Shown in pieces: positions 34,017 to 42,716 of a stretch of 42,861 bases of DNA. The DNA comes from Spirochaetales bacterium. Lineage in GTDB: Bacteria > Spirochaetota > Spirochaetia > Treponematales > Treponemataceae. Numbering within the stretch: the first letter of the stretch is position 1; every line of letters begins with the position of its first letter. The stretch lies in the NCBI GenBank assembly GCA_016929605.1, contig JAFGIM010000150.1, positions 1-42,861 of the forward strand. The letters run 5' to 3'. The notes below the pieces were generated by a model, which was not told the origin of the DNA, ran no database searches, and saw only the letters and a list, made by a program, of their open reading frames with translations. The translations under genes and the position numbers were made by a program.

Positions 34017-35141
34017 ATGAAAAAATCACTAATATGCCTAGCAAGCTTTGTTTTCACCATTTATACGCTCACTGCCCAGTCCGCCTGGTTTGAAGCTCAA
34101 AAGGACGAGGCGGTAATCAAGTCGGTAACCGCGACATCAGAATTGATAGAAGGGCAATATGACGGTAAATACCTGTACCCTCCCATAAATATTCTGGATG
34201 GCAGCTTTGACACAACCTGGTGCGAGGCCGATCAAAACGGCCCCGGGATCGGCGAGTCAATTACCATTGAGTTTGAACATGCGGTGAGTTTTGATGAAAT
34301 ACAGATCGTAAATGGCTTTGTCTCCGGTAATGACTATTATGGAAAAAACAACCGTGTAAAAGGACTAAGGATTACACAGGTTGCAGGCAAACATTTTCAG
34401 CAAAAAGACTATACCCTTTCCGATAAAAAACCAAATTGGCAATCGATACAGTTTGAGCTCCTCCAAACAGCGCAAATCCTCACCCTCAAGATAACCGATG
34501 TCTATAAGGGCTCTAAGTATGACGATACCTGCCTCTGCGATATACGACTTATGTATAAAGGGAAACCTATTCCCTTTAAGAATGTTGCCCAGATAAAAAA
34601 GGTGCAGGAGGAAAACTCCCGTTATGCGCTTAATAATTCAACGACAAACTTTGAACAACAGTTTTTCTCACTTTTCAGGAAAAGTAACAGTGACACTCTC
34701 TTTTTAATGGGCAATAATCCCAAGGAATCGATGCTGATCAAAATAGACAATACAAATGCCAAAACCATACGCATTGTACACATCGATGAAATAGCAATAC
34801 TTCCAACAACGGATACAACCACCCTGAGAAATAACATCAACGCGTATACCACAAAGGAATTTGGTACAAACTTTAATGCACTCCTTGGCTGGCTCGATGA
34901 ATTTGAACCATCTCAGGCCGACTGGATCAGTCTTGAAGTACCATCAGGATACGAATGGGGAAAAAGAATATTCTACGAGATTGGCAATTCACGTATCCTG
35001 GTAAAAGAGAACATTGACTACATCGATGTGACCACGATACTTTTGGTAAAGATTGACGGAGATCGAATTTTCCTGAACGGAGTTCCCTACACAATCCTTG
35101 ACTCCTCGCGTGTACGCCATCAAGTCCTTAGCGAACTATAG
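34017..35141 (+). CDS. Secreted protein with NADase-type glycan-binding domain
   Basis: 374 residues with signal peptide 1-20 (ending LTAQ). Residues about 30-185 form a discoidin-like beta-sandwich of the NADase-type glycan-binding family: ILDGSFDTTWCEADQNGPGIGESITIEF, ITQVAGKHFQQKDYTLSDK, LKITDVYKGSKYDDTCLCDIRL. The C-terminal about 180 residues are not recognised. There is no catalytic NADase segment visible, so it is taken as a binding or structural protein in the periplasm or cell surface. It is the first gene of a four-gene unit with VanW, GNAT and a polytopic protein. Confidence 0.8.
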   Translation: MKKSLICLASFVFTIYTLTAQSAWFEAQKDEAVIKSVTATSELIEGQYDGKYLYPPINILDGSFDTTWCEADQNGPGIGESITIEFEHAVSFDEIQIVNGFVSGNDYYGKNNRVKGLRITQVAGKHFQQKDYTLSDKKPNWQSIQFELLQTAQILTLKITDVYKGSKYDDTCLCDIRLMYKGKPIPFKNVAQIKKVQEENSRYALNNSTTNFEQQFFSLFRKSNSDTLFLMGNNPKESMLIKIDNTNAKTIRIVHIDEIAILPTTDTTTLRNNINAYTTKEFGTNFNALLGWLDEFEPSQADWISLEVPSGYEWGKRIFYEIGNSRILVKENIDYIDVTTILLVKIDGDRIFLNGVPYTILDSSRVRHQVLSEL

Positions 35142-36011
35142 ATGTACCGCTTTACCCCACAGAAAAAAAGAAGCCGCTTACGGATAGAAATAGGACGGCT
35201 TTTCTTTTCTCTCCTTAGATACCGACTCTGGCTACAACAAGCTAAAAACTATCAACTGTGCCGCGTCAAAGACCCCTCATCTATTCAAGAGCAATATCCA
35301 TATAAGGTGTTTTCCCATCGAACCCCGCTTTTTCGCCATCTCTGCGATATTGATAGCCGTCTTCAGGAAAACAAGGTTGTTAATCTTTCTATTGCCGTAT
35401 CAAAATTACATGGAATCCTTCTTGAGCCGGGGAAAACACTTTCGTATTGGAAGTGTATCGGGTACCCGAGCGCAATACGGGGTTTTAAGAAGGGCGTGGT
35501 TCTAGTAAATGGAGTGGCCACCGAGAGAGTCGGAGGAGGCCTGTGTCAGCTTTCTAACTTGCTGTATTGGATGACCGTGCACACGCCTCTTTCGGTAGTT
35601 GAGCGATACCGACACAGCTTTGATGTATTTCCCGATCAAAATCGAACCCAGCCATTTGGAAGCGGTGCAACCTGTGTATATAACTATCGTGATCTTCAGA
35701 TAAAAAATGAAACAGATCAAAGTTTTCTTCTTGATCTTTCCATACACGATGGAGAACTCTGGGGATCTTGGCACTGCGCACATACCATTAACGACACGTA
35801 CGAGGTATATGAGCGAAGCCACTGGATTACACAGGAAATGCCTGGTCTGTATGTTCGACACAATATCTTGGGAAGAAGGCGTTACAGCCTGAACAGTACA
35901 CATGTCCGCGAATTACGCGACGATATATTGCTTACCGAGAACCATGCAATTATGATGTATTCACCGCTTATCTCGGCCCCCACATCCTTTTGCGATACAG
36001 GCAGCTTATGA
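35142..36011 (+). CDS. VanW-family protein
   Basis: 289 residues with the VanW core at about 75-205: LEPGKTLSYWKCIGYPSAIRG, KKGVVLVNGVATERVGGGLC, QLSNLLYWMTVHTPLSVVER and RHSFDVFPDQNRT. VanW proteins occur with vancomycin-resistance clusters and in many genomes without any; their reaction is unknown, and cell-wall involvement is suspected. There is no signal peptide. The ATG follows the upstream TAG directly (TAGATG) with no ribosome site, so translation probably depends on re-initiation. Confidence 0.88.
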   Translation: MYRFTPQKKRSRLRIEIGRLFFSLLRYRLWLQQAKNYQLCRVKDPSSIQEQYPYKVFSHRTPLFRHLCDIDSRLQENKVVNLSIAVSKLHGILLEPGKTLSYWKCIGYPSAIRGFKKGVVLVNGVATERVGGGLCQLSNLLYWMTVHTPLSVVERYRHSFDVFPDQNRTQPFGSGATCVYNYRDLQIKNETDQSFLLDLSIHDGELWGSWHCAHTINDTYEVYERSHWITQEMPGLYVRHNILGRRRYSLNSTHVRELRDDILLTENHAIMMYSPLISAPTSFCDTGSL

Positions 36012-36490
36012 TTCGTCCATATAATGAACAAGATTCAGAAGTAGTTCTTGATCTCTGGCAGCGGTTTGACGAGGTGCATATAAAGGAAGAACCACATATG
36101 TTTCGCTCACCTGGTTCGGAAGAAAGAATTGCACGCCTTGAAAAATACACCAGAGAGAAGCAATGCCAAGAGGGCTCAGAACCCTTCTTACTGGTTTGTG
36201 ACAGCGGATCCCGAATTAACGGTTTTATATGCGGCATAATTCGGGAAACACCTGCCGCTGCGTTACTGATACCTCATAGGATTGTAGAGCTTCATGCCAT
36301 ATATGTAGATCCGGGTTTCAGATCCGGCAGGACAAGCAAGAATCTTGTTCAAACCGCCCTTAGTCGGGCAAAGAATGCGGGAGCTACCAGTGCGGTATGT
36401 CATATATGGACATTTAACAAGGCAGCTCAAAAACACATCACTTCCCTGGGATTTTCTGTGGTAAGTTCAAAGTATGAAAAAAAACTATAA
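36008..36490 (+). CDS. GNAT-family N-acetyltransferase
   Basis: 160 residues from ATG 36008, which overlaps the VanW stop (ATGA). The acetyl-CoA site is ELHAIYVDPGFRSGRTSKNLVQTAL (Arg/Gly loop around residues 104-116), followed by an A..H...FNKAAQKHITSLGF C-terminal pattern common in GNAT enzymes. The acceptor is unknown. An alternative start at 35990 lies inside VanW. The last 17 bases overlap the next gene. Confidence 0.87.
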   Translation: MIRPYNEQDSEVVLDLWQRFDEVHIKEEPHMFRSPGSEERIARLEKYTREKQCQEGSEPFLLVCDSGSRINGFICGIIRETPAAALLIPHRIVELHAIYVDPGFRSGRTSKNLVQTALSRAKNAGATSAVCHIWTFNKAAQKHITSLGFSVVSSKYEKKL

Positions 36491-37916
36491 GCGCTGCTAC
36501 TATCCAATCGCCGTGGGGCTACTGCTGTTCAGCATCTTTTGTATACGGTACAGGACACTTGCCTTATCAGCGCACCCAACCGGGCTTGATGGATATTACT
36601 ATGCACTTCAGGCAAAGTCTTTTGCGCAAACCGGTAAGCTGGAAAATCCTGATACAGCTCCGGGATATTATCTATGCGGACTATTCGCGTTTGTAAGCAG
36701 GGACGCAATTATTGGATGCAAGGTTTATTCAGCCCTTGCATCCACGCTCATCGCCTTATCAGTGTTCACCCTTCTTTGTAGTCTCTGCCCGACGCAAAGC
36801 AAGAAACCCTTACTCGGGCTTCTCTTGTGCGCAGCTATCCCATCTTCGGTACAGCTCTCTGTTAATTACATAAACAATCAGACAGGTCTTTACTTCTTTT
36901 TATTTTACGCATCGCTTATTATTCATTTGCTTCATGCAAGACACCAAAGACGCCCCACCCTCTTTGCTCTTGCAGCAGTACTGCTTATTCTCTCTCTTTT
37001 ATCTCATTTAATAACTGCTACCTATAGTCTGTTTTTTACAGCTTGTATCGCTTACCGCGCATTACCAAAAAAGATAACCCTGCCCCTTATGGTTGGCATT
37101 GTTTTTTCTATGCTCTATGTTGCCGCTCGTCATTATCCGCGGTTTGCCGGTATATTCTCTTGGACACCTACCATTCCAGCGATGTCCTCCTTTATGCGCT
37201 CCCGACTCGACTGGCGTCTTATCGCAGAACTTTCACTTCTACCAATACTTTGTTGGGCAGCGTGCATATACACTACGATAGTAAAGAAACGTTTTATACC
37301 CTACATCGGCGCCGCCTTTCTTTTATACTTTCCCTTTTGGGGAATGAACTCTCTTGATATGGGGTATCGTCTTTTTCTTTCGGCAAGTCCCTGCGCCATA
37401 GTACTTTTAGTACACCTATTACACAATCCAAGAAACCGGCTTACTTCCTTAACTCCCGCTTATACAGGAGCCTTACTTATGTGTGTAGCTGGCATAGTCA
37501 CTTCTTCCAGTATCTATGATCCACAAAATGATCCCCCCTATGAATATTACCGTACAGTTGCTAATAAGATAGATATCGGGGACGACTCACTATTAATTGC
37601 ACATCTGGGCATGAACCATGTGTACACATACTATCAAAATTTGCGAATGGCTCTTAACTACGTTCCCGATTTTCCATTCCGTAAGGAAAAGCTATGGCGT
37701 CTTGCGTATGGAGTGCAATCAACTACAGTGCAACATCTTTTCCCCGAAATGGACACCTTTGAGTTTGCTTCTCTTGTTCAACCGATAGACAGGAAATATC
37801 TTCTGATTCGCGAGGACATGTGGAATGAGTATCTAAGGCGCGAACAGCCGGATATAAGAGAGACGCGGCGTAACTGGTATAATCCTGCTACTCCGCGCCC
37901 CAAGTTTATCAGGTAA
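36474..37916 (+). CDS. Polytopic membrane protein, GT-C glycosyltransferase-like
   Basis: 480 residues with about 9-11 hydrophobic segments between residues 8 and 345 and a soluble C-terminal 130 residues. The first extracytoplasmic loop has HPTGLDGYYYALQAKSFAQTG, with an acidic residue in the position typical of GT-C lipid-phosphosugar transferases, followed by APGYYLCGLFAF. The match is to the general GT-C layout rather than to a named family. If correct, it would transfer a sugar from a polyprenyl carrier outside the membrane. It is the last gene of the unit, overlapping the GNAT gene by 17 bases. Confidence 0.6.
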   Translation: MKKNYKRCYYPIAVGLLLFSIFCIRYRTLALSAHPTGLDGYYYALQAKSFAQTGKLENPDTAPGYYLCGLFAFVSRDAIIGCKVYSALASTLIALSVFTLLCSLCPTQSKKPLLGLLLCAAIPSSVQLSVNYINNQTGLYFFLFYASLIIHLLHARHQRRPTLFALAAVLLILSLLSHLITATYSLFFTACIAYRALPKKITLPLMVGIVFSMLYVAARHYPRFAGIFSWTPTIPAMSSFMRSRLDWRLIAELSLLPILCWAACIYTTIVKKRFIPYIGAAFLLYFPFWGMNSLDMGYRLFLSASPCAIVLLVHLLHNPRNRLTSLTPAYTGALLMCVAGIVTSSSIYDPQNDPPYEYYRTVANKIDIGDDSLLIAHLGMNHVYTYYQNLRMALNYVPDFPFRKEKLWRLAYGVQSTTVQHLFPEMDTFEFASLVQPIDRKYLLIREDMWNEYLRREQPDIRETRRNWYNPATPRPKFIR

Positions 37917-37920
37917 TCAC

Positions 37921-38793
37921 TTAGTCATAGCGTTTCCACAACTTGGCAGCCATGAGCGACGCCTCTTGATCAGGAGGCATGGCAGGATCAGGGAAATGCC
38001 GGCAAATAGATCGAATATCCCGCTCAAGCATAGGCCTCGCTCGCTCATTGTATCTCGCGTCTACTGCTTGAGGAAAATCGATAATAACCGGCAGATTATC
38101 CCTAACCAGAATGTTGTACGGCGAGAGATCTCCATGGATGATATTCAAGTGCAACATACGTTCAATTGCATCAAGAAGTATCTCCTTCATTATCCGCTTC
38201 GTATCGCCATTCACCTGAACATCCCGTAACCGGGGCGCAGTAGTAGAGCCGCCACTTTCCTCATAGATAAATTCCATTGCAAGGGCTGTTGCACTTTTTG
38301 CGTAAGGAACTGGGACCGGAATATTCGCTTGATACAAGCGCTCCATTACCGAGTATTCTGAATATACCCAAAACGCCTGCAACTCGCTGGGGGTAGAAAG
38401 AATATGCATGGAGTCACGCCGACTGATTCCCGCTTCCGCAAGCCTGCCTTGAAGATACGACGAAAGAGATTGAAAACTCCTGTGTTCAATGTTCTTATAA
38501 GCTTTAATCGCCACATCTACCGATGCCTTGTCGCCCTGACCAGGACAGCGATACACACAAGCCTCTTTGCCCTGCTTTAACACTGGCCCTTTGTCGCTAA
38601 TAATTCCCTCTCCGATAAAAAAATCAAAAAGGGAATAATCTTCAACATTGTCAAAATCAATTTGACTAAAGTAATCTACATGTTGCTCTGCGCCGGCGTT
38701 TTTTTTGATTCTGGAAATCTCCCGTCTTTGACGCTGTTTGCGCGGAACCTTCCATTCGAATTCATCTAATTCTTCGTAATCTAACGTGTTCAT
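37921..38793 (-). CDS. RIO-type protein kinase
   Basis: 290 residues. The RIO kinase-like core starts near residue 70. ATP-site Lys97 is in DVAIKAYK; Glu in YSEYSVMERL (about 146-151); the catalytic loop is HGDLSPYNIL (220-229; Asp222, Asn227); the metal-binding IDFPQAVD is at 238-245. This is the short RIO1-like form found in archaea and a minority of bacteria; no substrate is known in bacteria. The N-terminal 45 residues are basic and acidic patches (RKQRQRREISRIKKN). AAAGGA precedes ATG 38793. Confidence 0.92.
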   Translation of the reverse strand: MNTLDYEELDEFEWKVPRKQRQRREISRIKKNAGAEQHVDYFSQIDFDNVEDYSLFDFFIGEGIISDKGPVLKQGKEACVYRCPGQGDKASVDVAIKAYKNIEHRSFQSLSSYLQGRLAEAGISRRDSMHILSTPSELQAFWVYSEYSVMERLYQANIPVPVPYAKSATALAMEFIYEESGGSTTAPRLRDVQVNGDTKRIMKEILLDAIERMLHLNIIHGDLSPYNILVRDNLPVIIDFPQAVDARYNERARPMLERDIRSICRHFPDPAMPPDQEASLMAAKLWKRYD

Positions 38794-38857
38794 GATAATC
38801 CTTTGGGCGTGGGCATACCACGTCTGTTTACTGAGTGTGAAAAAACAGATGGATAAG

Positions 38858-38954
38858 GGTACTGCCGTCAGATTATCGTTATAGGTTTAGAGGGAAATAA
38901 CCGAACAAGGCAGTACCGCCAACACTATGACCAAATTACCGTACATATACTGCC
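38858..38954 (-). promoter_or_regulatory. Three-segment alternative-pairing element upstream of RIO gene
   Basis: Read on the minus strand, the order is GGCAGTA (38948-38954, overlapping the AAGGAGG ribosome site of the small ORF), GGTACTGCC (38909-38917, inside that ORF) and GGCAGTACC (38858-38866). The middle segment can pair with either outer one, over 7 or 9 bases, but not both. This is the layout of an attenuator or translational switch. Confidence 0.55.
38887..38946 (-). CDS. Tiny hydrophobic ORF (leader peptide or membrane peptide)
   Basis: ATG with a perfect AAGGAGG 6 bases upstream opens 19 codons (MYGNLVIVLAVLPCSVISL) and a TAA. The peptide is almost wholly hydrophobic, enough for one membrane span. 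It lies 93 bases upstream of the RIO kinase gene. A leader peptide controlling that gene, or a type-I-toxin-like peptide, are both possible; I have no homology evidence. Confidence 0.45.
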   Translation of the reverse strand: MYGNLVIVLAVLPCSVISL

Positions 38955-39022
38955 TCCTTACAAAGCATTGATTTATTTTACTGTAGCACTGTCAAAGGGG
39001 ATTTGACAAGAGGTTTTATACC

Positions 39023-39661
39023 TTAATCCACATATGCCTGGCATGCAATGCGAAACTCCTCTTGAGAGGTATGATACCCCTTTTCCCGTGGTGGAAAAGT
39101 TGCATCAAAAGCCTGGGCTGCATCAGAATCAAACAGATATATATCGCTTGTGATATACTTCCAATTTCCATCAACTTTCCAATTCCCGGTAAGATCGTAT
39201 GCCAATAAGGCAACGGGAAATCTTCCCTCCGTATCCGAGATTCCCAAGCTCTTTGATCCAACAAAACCATGCTTACAATAATCATGAGGATACCCATAAA
39301 TGACCACCATCGGGTATCCCATATCGCGTGCTTTTTGCAAAGAATGACGGATTAAGGCAGTTCCAACACCCTTACGCTGAAAGCTCTTTCGTGTGCCCAC
39401 CGGTCCAAAACTGACGATGGGTATGCGTTCTCCTTGTTCATTTTGAAGAGCGGCCTTTGCGTACATAATATTACCAACAATCTCTCCGTCGACGAGTGCG
39501 ACAAAATCGAGTTCCGGAATAAAATCTGGATGAGATCGCATACAATGCGCAAGATAGTGTTCGTCGCATCCCGGTGCGTGATGATCCCAAAACGCGTCCC
39601 GCTGCACTTCCTCGACTCTCCGATAATCTGCTGGCTCTTCAAGCCTGATTGTAATATCCAT
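39023..39661 (-). CDS. GNAT-family N-acetyltransferase
   Basis: 212 residues from ATG 39661 (AGGAG 9 bases upstream, inside the preceding gene; the frame is open further but is antisense-like low-quality sequence). Acetyl-CoA motif: SFGPVGTRKSFQRKGVGTALIRHSLQKARD around residues 84-113, with QRKGVG as the pyrophosphate loop. YCKHGFVGSKSLGI follows. This resembles the YhbS-type predicted acetyltransferases. The downstream region holds the tiny ORF and RIO kinase, 76 bases away. Confidence 0.92.
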   Translation of the reverse strand: MDITIRLEEPADYRRVEEVQRDAFWDHHAPGCDEHYLAHCMRSHPDFIPELDFVALVDGEIVGNIMYAKAALQNEQGERIPIVSFGPVGTRKSFQRKGVGTALIRHSLQKARDMGYPMVVIYGYPHDYCKHGFVGSKSLGISDTEGRFPVALLAYDLTGNWKVDGNWKYITSDIYLFDSDAAQAFDATFPPREKGYHTSQEEFRIACQAYVD

Positions 39662-39666
39662 ACTGT

Positions 39667-40623
39667 TCACTCCTGAGCGTCTTGCCCACACGATGGTATC
39701 GTATACAAAAGAGCCATAATCAACACACACATATACAGCGCAGCCTGCAGCAACACAATTCCAGCCTGACTCAAAAATAAAGAACCAGAAATAAAACAAA
39801 GAAAAGAAAGCACACCCACAAGAAAATTGAGCGCATGCAAAAGAAGAAAAAACTTCCATCTACCGGTATCGATGATACGGAGAATCGAAAAGACAAGCAA
39901 GGGCACTAATAAAAAAGTCGGAATGATAAACCGTAAAGGAGCAGAAAAAATAATTAGTGCAAGTAACATCTGAAAAAAACCCTGCATAAAAAATAACGAA
40001 ACTACTACAGAGACTACAAGAATGAGGGAATAGAGCGATATGGCTACGGTGTATGAATAGCGGCACATTCCTCTTGAGATCCTGCCTTTACTATCTCTTT
40101 GAGAACCAGAAGATCTATGTCTATACACTGTGACAAGCGCATATACTCCAATGCAACTTAGAAGCAGAACAACAATGATTTGAACGGCGAAAAATGACGT
40201 TTGCTCAGATATCAGAGCAAACCCTTTCGATTGCTCCGACAAAGAGACAAGATGCATCCCGCCTATTAAAATAAAAAAAATGAGGCGAAAAAAAACATAC
40301 ATCCCAATCGATTTAATCCACCGTGAAAAAGACAATAAAGCGACTTTGTCAGAGGAACCACTAACCAGAAAACAGCCAATCAACAACAGACAATTCCAGG
40401 GCTGTATGGAAAACACAGAAGCGAATGAATTGGTAAAAGAGAGAAAGTAGGGATTGGTCAGATCGTGACCAATAACAATGTATCTGAGTGATTGAATAGC
40501 GGCAACCAGTAGTCCCGGAATATTCAATGCCCAGAGCAAGCCTAATGAGGAGATAAAATCCCTTCGGGTAGAGTCCTTGTGATTGGATAAAAAAAGATGA
40601 TTCAGGTAAGCGAGCGGTTTCAT
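39667..40623 (-). CDS. Polytopic membrane protein of unknown function
   Basis: 318 residues with about seven strongly hydrophobic segments (for example SLGLLWALNIPGLLVAAI, MYVFFRLIFFILIGGMHLV, FAVQIIVVLLLSCIGVYALV and a C-terminal pair). A basic loop (YRHRSSGSQRDSKGRISR) lies near the middle. No transporter or enzyme motif is seen; the layout is Yip1/DUF-like at best. It is the middle gene of a GNAT/membrane/GNAT run. Base composition is AT-rich relative to the left half of the window. Confidence 0.7.
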   Translation of the reverse strand: MKPLAYLNHLFLSNHKDSTRRDFISSLGLLWALNIPGLLVAAIQSLRYIVIGHDLTNPYFLSFTNSFASVFSIQPWNCLLLIGCFLVSGSSDKVALLSFSRWIKSIGMYVFFRLIFFILIGGMHLVSLSEQSKGFALISEQTSFFAVQIIVVLLLSCIGVYALVTVYRHRSSGSQRDSKGRISRGMCRYSYTVAISLYSLILVVSVVVSLFFMQGFFQMLLALIIFSAPLRFIIPTFLLVPLLVFSILRIIDTGRWKFFLLLHALNFLVGVLSFLCFISGSLFLSQAGIVLLQAALYMCVLIMALLYTIPSCGQDAQE

Positions 40624-40642
40624 ATATTCCTTTTCGCGCGAT

Positions 40643-41065
40643 TTAGTCGCGGACCAAAGACTTTCCCATACTGATACGAGGCTCTACATGATACCCATTT
40701 TTGGTATAAAACTCACAAACACCGCTATTTGATTCTACAACTTGTAAATTGATCTTAACGCAGCCACGATTGGCCAGTTCGGATTCGGCTCGGGATAAAA
40801 GAAAGGTGCCGATATCTTTATGCCGATGTGCTTCGCTTACCGCCAGTGAATAAATCCAGCCCCGGTGTCCGTCGTATCCGGCCATTATCGTGCCGACAAC
40901 CTGCCCATGTTCCTCCGCCACAAAAAACAAACCATCGCCTACCGCAATCTTTTTATCGATTACGAGCGATGGTTTATTCCGTGCGTCCGGATATCCGAAC
41001 GTTTTATCCCACAGATTGATTACCTGCATTCGATGCGAACTATCTATATATTCTGTTATATTCAT
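40643..41065 (-). CDS. GNAT-family N-acetyltransferase (YpeA-like)
   Basis: About 141 residues from ATG 41065 (GTG 41074 is also in frame but sits directly at the -10 box). Acetyl-CoA region: WIYSLAVSEAHRHKDIGTFLLSRAESELANRG at about 70-101, then VVESNSGVCEFYTKNGYHVE. Short single-domain GNAT of the YpeA type; the acceptor is unknown. No ribosome site; the -10 box ends 9 bases before ATG. Confidence 0.88.
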   Translation of the reverse strand: MNITEYIDSSHRMQVINLWDKTFGYPDARNKPSLVIDKKIAVGDGLFFVAEEHGQVVGTIMAGYDGHRGWIYSLAVSEAHRHKDIGTFLLSRAESELANRGCVKINLQVVESNSGVCEFYTKNGYHVEPRISMGKSLVRD

Positions 41066-41074
41066 AATGATCAC

Positions 41075-41104
41075 ATTATAACATGCCCATTAAAAGATAG
41101 TCCA
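41075..41104 (-). promoter_or_regulatory. Promoter of the GNAT/membrane/GNAT run
   Basis: On the minus strand TGGACT (41099-41104), an 18-base spacer and a perfect TATAAT (41075-41080). ATG 41065 follows after 9 bases, so only about 2-3 bases of leader are expected. Confidence 0.6.
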
Positions 41105-41121
41105 CAAAGAATCTGATCTTG

Positions 41122-42648
41122 TTACTGATACACCCGCACGTAATCGATAACCATATCAGCCCTGTTCATTGCATCATCCATTCCCTTCATGCCGCCCCAA
41201 AGGCCTCCCATAGCAACATTGAGGATCAAATGGAATGGCTTGTCAAATGGCCACACCCCATAGCGTGGAGCCTCTTTAAGAAAGTGATAAAACGGCTCGC
41301 CGTCAACATAGAAAAAGATAGCCTTGGGTGTCCACTCTACTGCATAGGTGTGGAAGTCGTCGGTAACACCCGCAATCTTGGCGGCTCTTGTTTTTTGCGT
41401 ACCCTTTCTATGATTGTAGTCCTGAGTATGAACGGAGGTATGAATCTTGTCTTGTTCAAAACCAACGTGTTCCATGATGTCAATTTCTCCGGAAGCAGGC
41501 CAGTCACCAAAGGTATTATTTTCGCTCATCATCCAAATAGCGGGCCAGGTTCCCCTACCCTTGGGGAGCTTTGCGCGTACCTCTATGTACCCATAGGTCC
41601 AGGAGGCCTTACCACGTGTAAGTAAACGCGCGCTTGACCACTTTCCTTTTGAATCCTTAATGGCGCTAATGGTGAGAGTGCCACCACTTACGCGGGAGTT
41701 ATCCCGGCTTTGTGTGTATATCTGGAGTTCTTCGTTCCACTTTCCCGAATCCGCCGCGTCATAATCCCATTTGGCGGGGTTCGGCGCCCCTTCATAATCA
41801 AACTCATCTGCCCAGGCGATTTTTTTTCCGGCAAGACCCTTCGCCCCTTCTTTCTTAAAAAGATCACTAAGACTTAGACCCATGTCTTTTGCCTCAGGGA
41901 TATCGGCACTGCCAGTCTTAAAGAAAACCGCCCTGCCGTACAGCGAGGGATCTTGATAGGATAAGTCGTCGGTATCCAGGGAACTCCAAATCAACTTTGA
42001 ATCACGATCAAGTGTCGTAGCTCCATTGGCGTGAGCCTGAAAACCTATATTCTTTCCATGCTCCACATTGAAGCCCTTGGGGAGAGGAAGAGCAGCCTCA
42101 AAGGCCCATCCTTCCTTGGTTTTGAATACGTGAGAGCGTACGCGTGAACCAGGAGAGTTTACCCCGGTAAGCGAAAGCGTATCCGTTTCTTTTTTTCCGA
42201 TATTGGTCGCGTTAATGGTCAGCTGCATGATTCCTTTTGAATAGGATCGTGCAGAAAGTTTATTCGTAAGGTTTACGTAAAACTCCAGGGAATCCTCGTT
42301 CCAAAAATCCTGTTTATGCTTGCCCGCGATTATCTTCGTATCCTGGGATGCCATATACACATAAAGCTCAATGCCGTTAGAAGCCACTGCAAAATCAAAC
42401 CATTGATTTTGAGTTGTATCGGGACTAATCGCAGGCCCGGTGGATACCCGCTGCACGGGGATACCCTTCCAATCATCGAGCGATCCGTCCAGAGTAATCT
42501 GTACCGGAAATGGAATATACACCACCGAGCCAGGAATTTGATCGGGAGCAATGGTGCCCTTGTCCTGTGCAAAAACTGACAGGGAAACTAATACCAAAAG
42601 AGCGAATACGCATACTGCGCGAAGACGCTGCCACACTGATGAGTTCAT
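41122..42648 (-). CDS. Secreted laminarinase: CBM9-like domain + GH16
   Basis: 508 residues: signal peptide 1-27 (ending SVFAQ); CBM9-like beta-sandwich about 45-245 (ITLDGSLDDWKGIPV, DFWNEDSLEFYVNLTN, GWAFEAALPLP); GH16 domain about 275-508 with WADEFDYEGAPNPAKWDYD, the catalytic site GEIDIMEHVG (first Glu nucleophile, last Glu acid/base) and HLILNVAMGGLWGG. The GH16 laminarinase group cuts beta-1,3-glucans. Start ATG 42648 has AGGAGGGG upstream. The product would release oligosaccharides for import; whether the ABC system at 7.3-11 kb takes them is inference. Confidence 0.94.
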   Translation of the reverse strand: MNSSVWQRLRAVCVFALLVLVSLSVFAQDKGTIAPDQIPGSVVYIPFPVQITLDGSLDDWKGIPVQRVSTGPAISPDTTQNQWFDFAVASNGIELYVYMASQDTKIIAGKHKQDFWNEDSLEFYVNLTNKLSARSYSKGIMQLTINATNIGKKETDTLSLTGVNSPGSRVRSHVFKTKEGWAFEAALPLPKGFNVEHGKNIGFQAHANGATTLDRDSKLIWSSLDTDDLSYQDPSLYGRAVFFKTGSADIPEAKDMGLSLSDLFKKEGAKGLAGKKIAWADEFDYEGAPNPAKWDYDAADSGKWNEELQIYTQSRDNSRVSGGTLTISAIKDSKGKWSSARLLTRGKASWTYGYIEVRAKLPKGRGTWPAIWMMSENNTFGDWPASGEIDIMEHVGFEQDKIHTSVHTQDYNHRKGTQKTRAAKIAGVTDDFHTYAVEWTPKAIFFYVDGEPFYHFLKEAPRYGVWPFDKPFHLILNVAMGGLWGGMKGMDDAMNRADMVIDYVRVYQ

Positions 42649-42658
42649 ACTAACCCCT

Positions 42659-42690
42659 CCTGTAACCCCAAAAAATCTAATAGTTACAGG
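42659..42690 (-). promoter_or_regulatory. Inverted repeat between GH16 promoter and ribosome site
   Basis: CCTGTAAC (42683-42690) and GTTACAGG (42659-42666) are perfect 8-base arms around 16 bases. One arm overlaps the -10 box, the other touches the ribosome site. If transcription starts upstream, this would fold the ribosome site into a stem; otherwise it may be an operator. Confidence 0.5.
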
Positions 42691-42716
42691 ATAGGCCTAT
42701 TGGTTGAATCAGTCAA
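42688..42716 (-). promoter_or_regulatory. Promoter of the GH16 gene
   Basis: TTGACT (42711-42716), a 17-base spacer and TATCCT (42688-42693) on the minus strand. Confidence 0.55.

Noticed and set aside
39662-39859. 66-residue Cys/Phe-rich extension of the GNAT at 39023-39661
   Set aside because: It overlaps the coding end of the 39667-40623 gene in another frame, and a ribosome site directly precedes ATG 39661.
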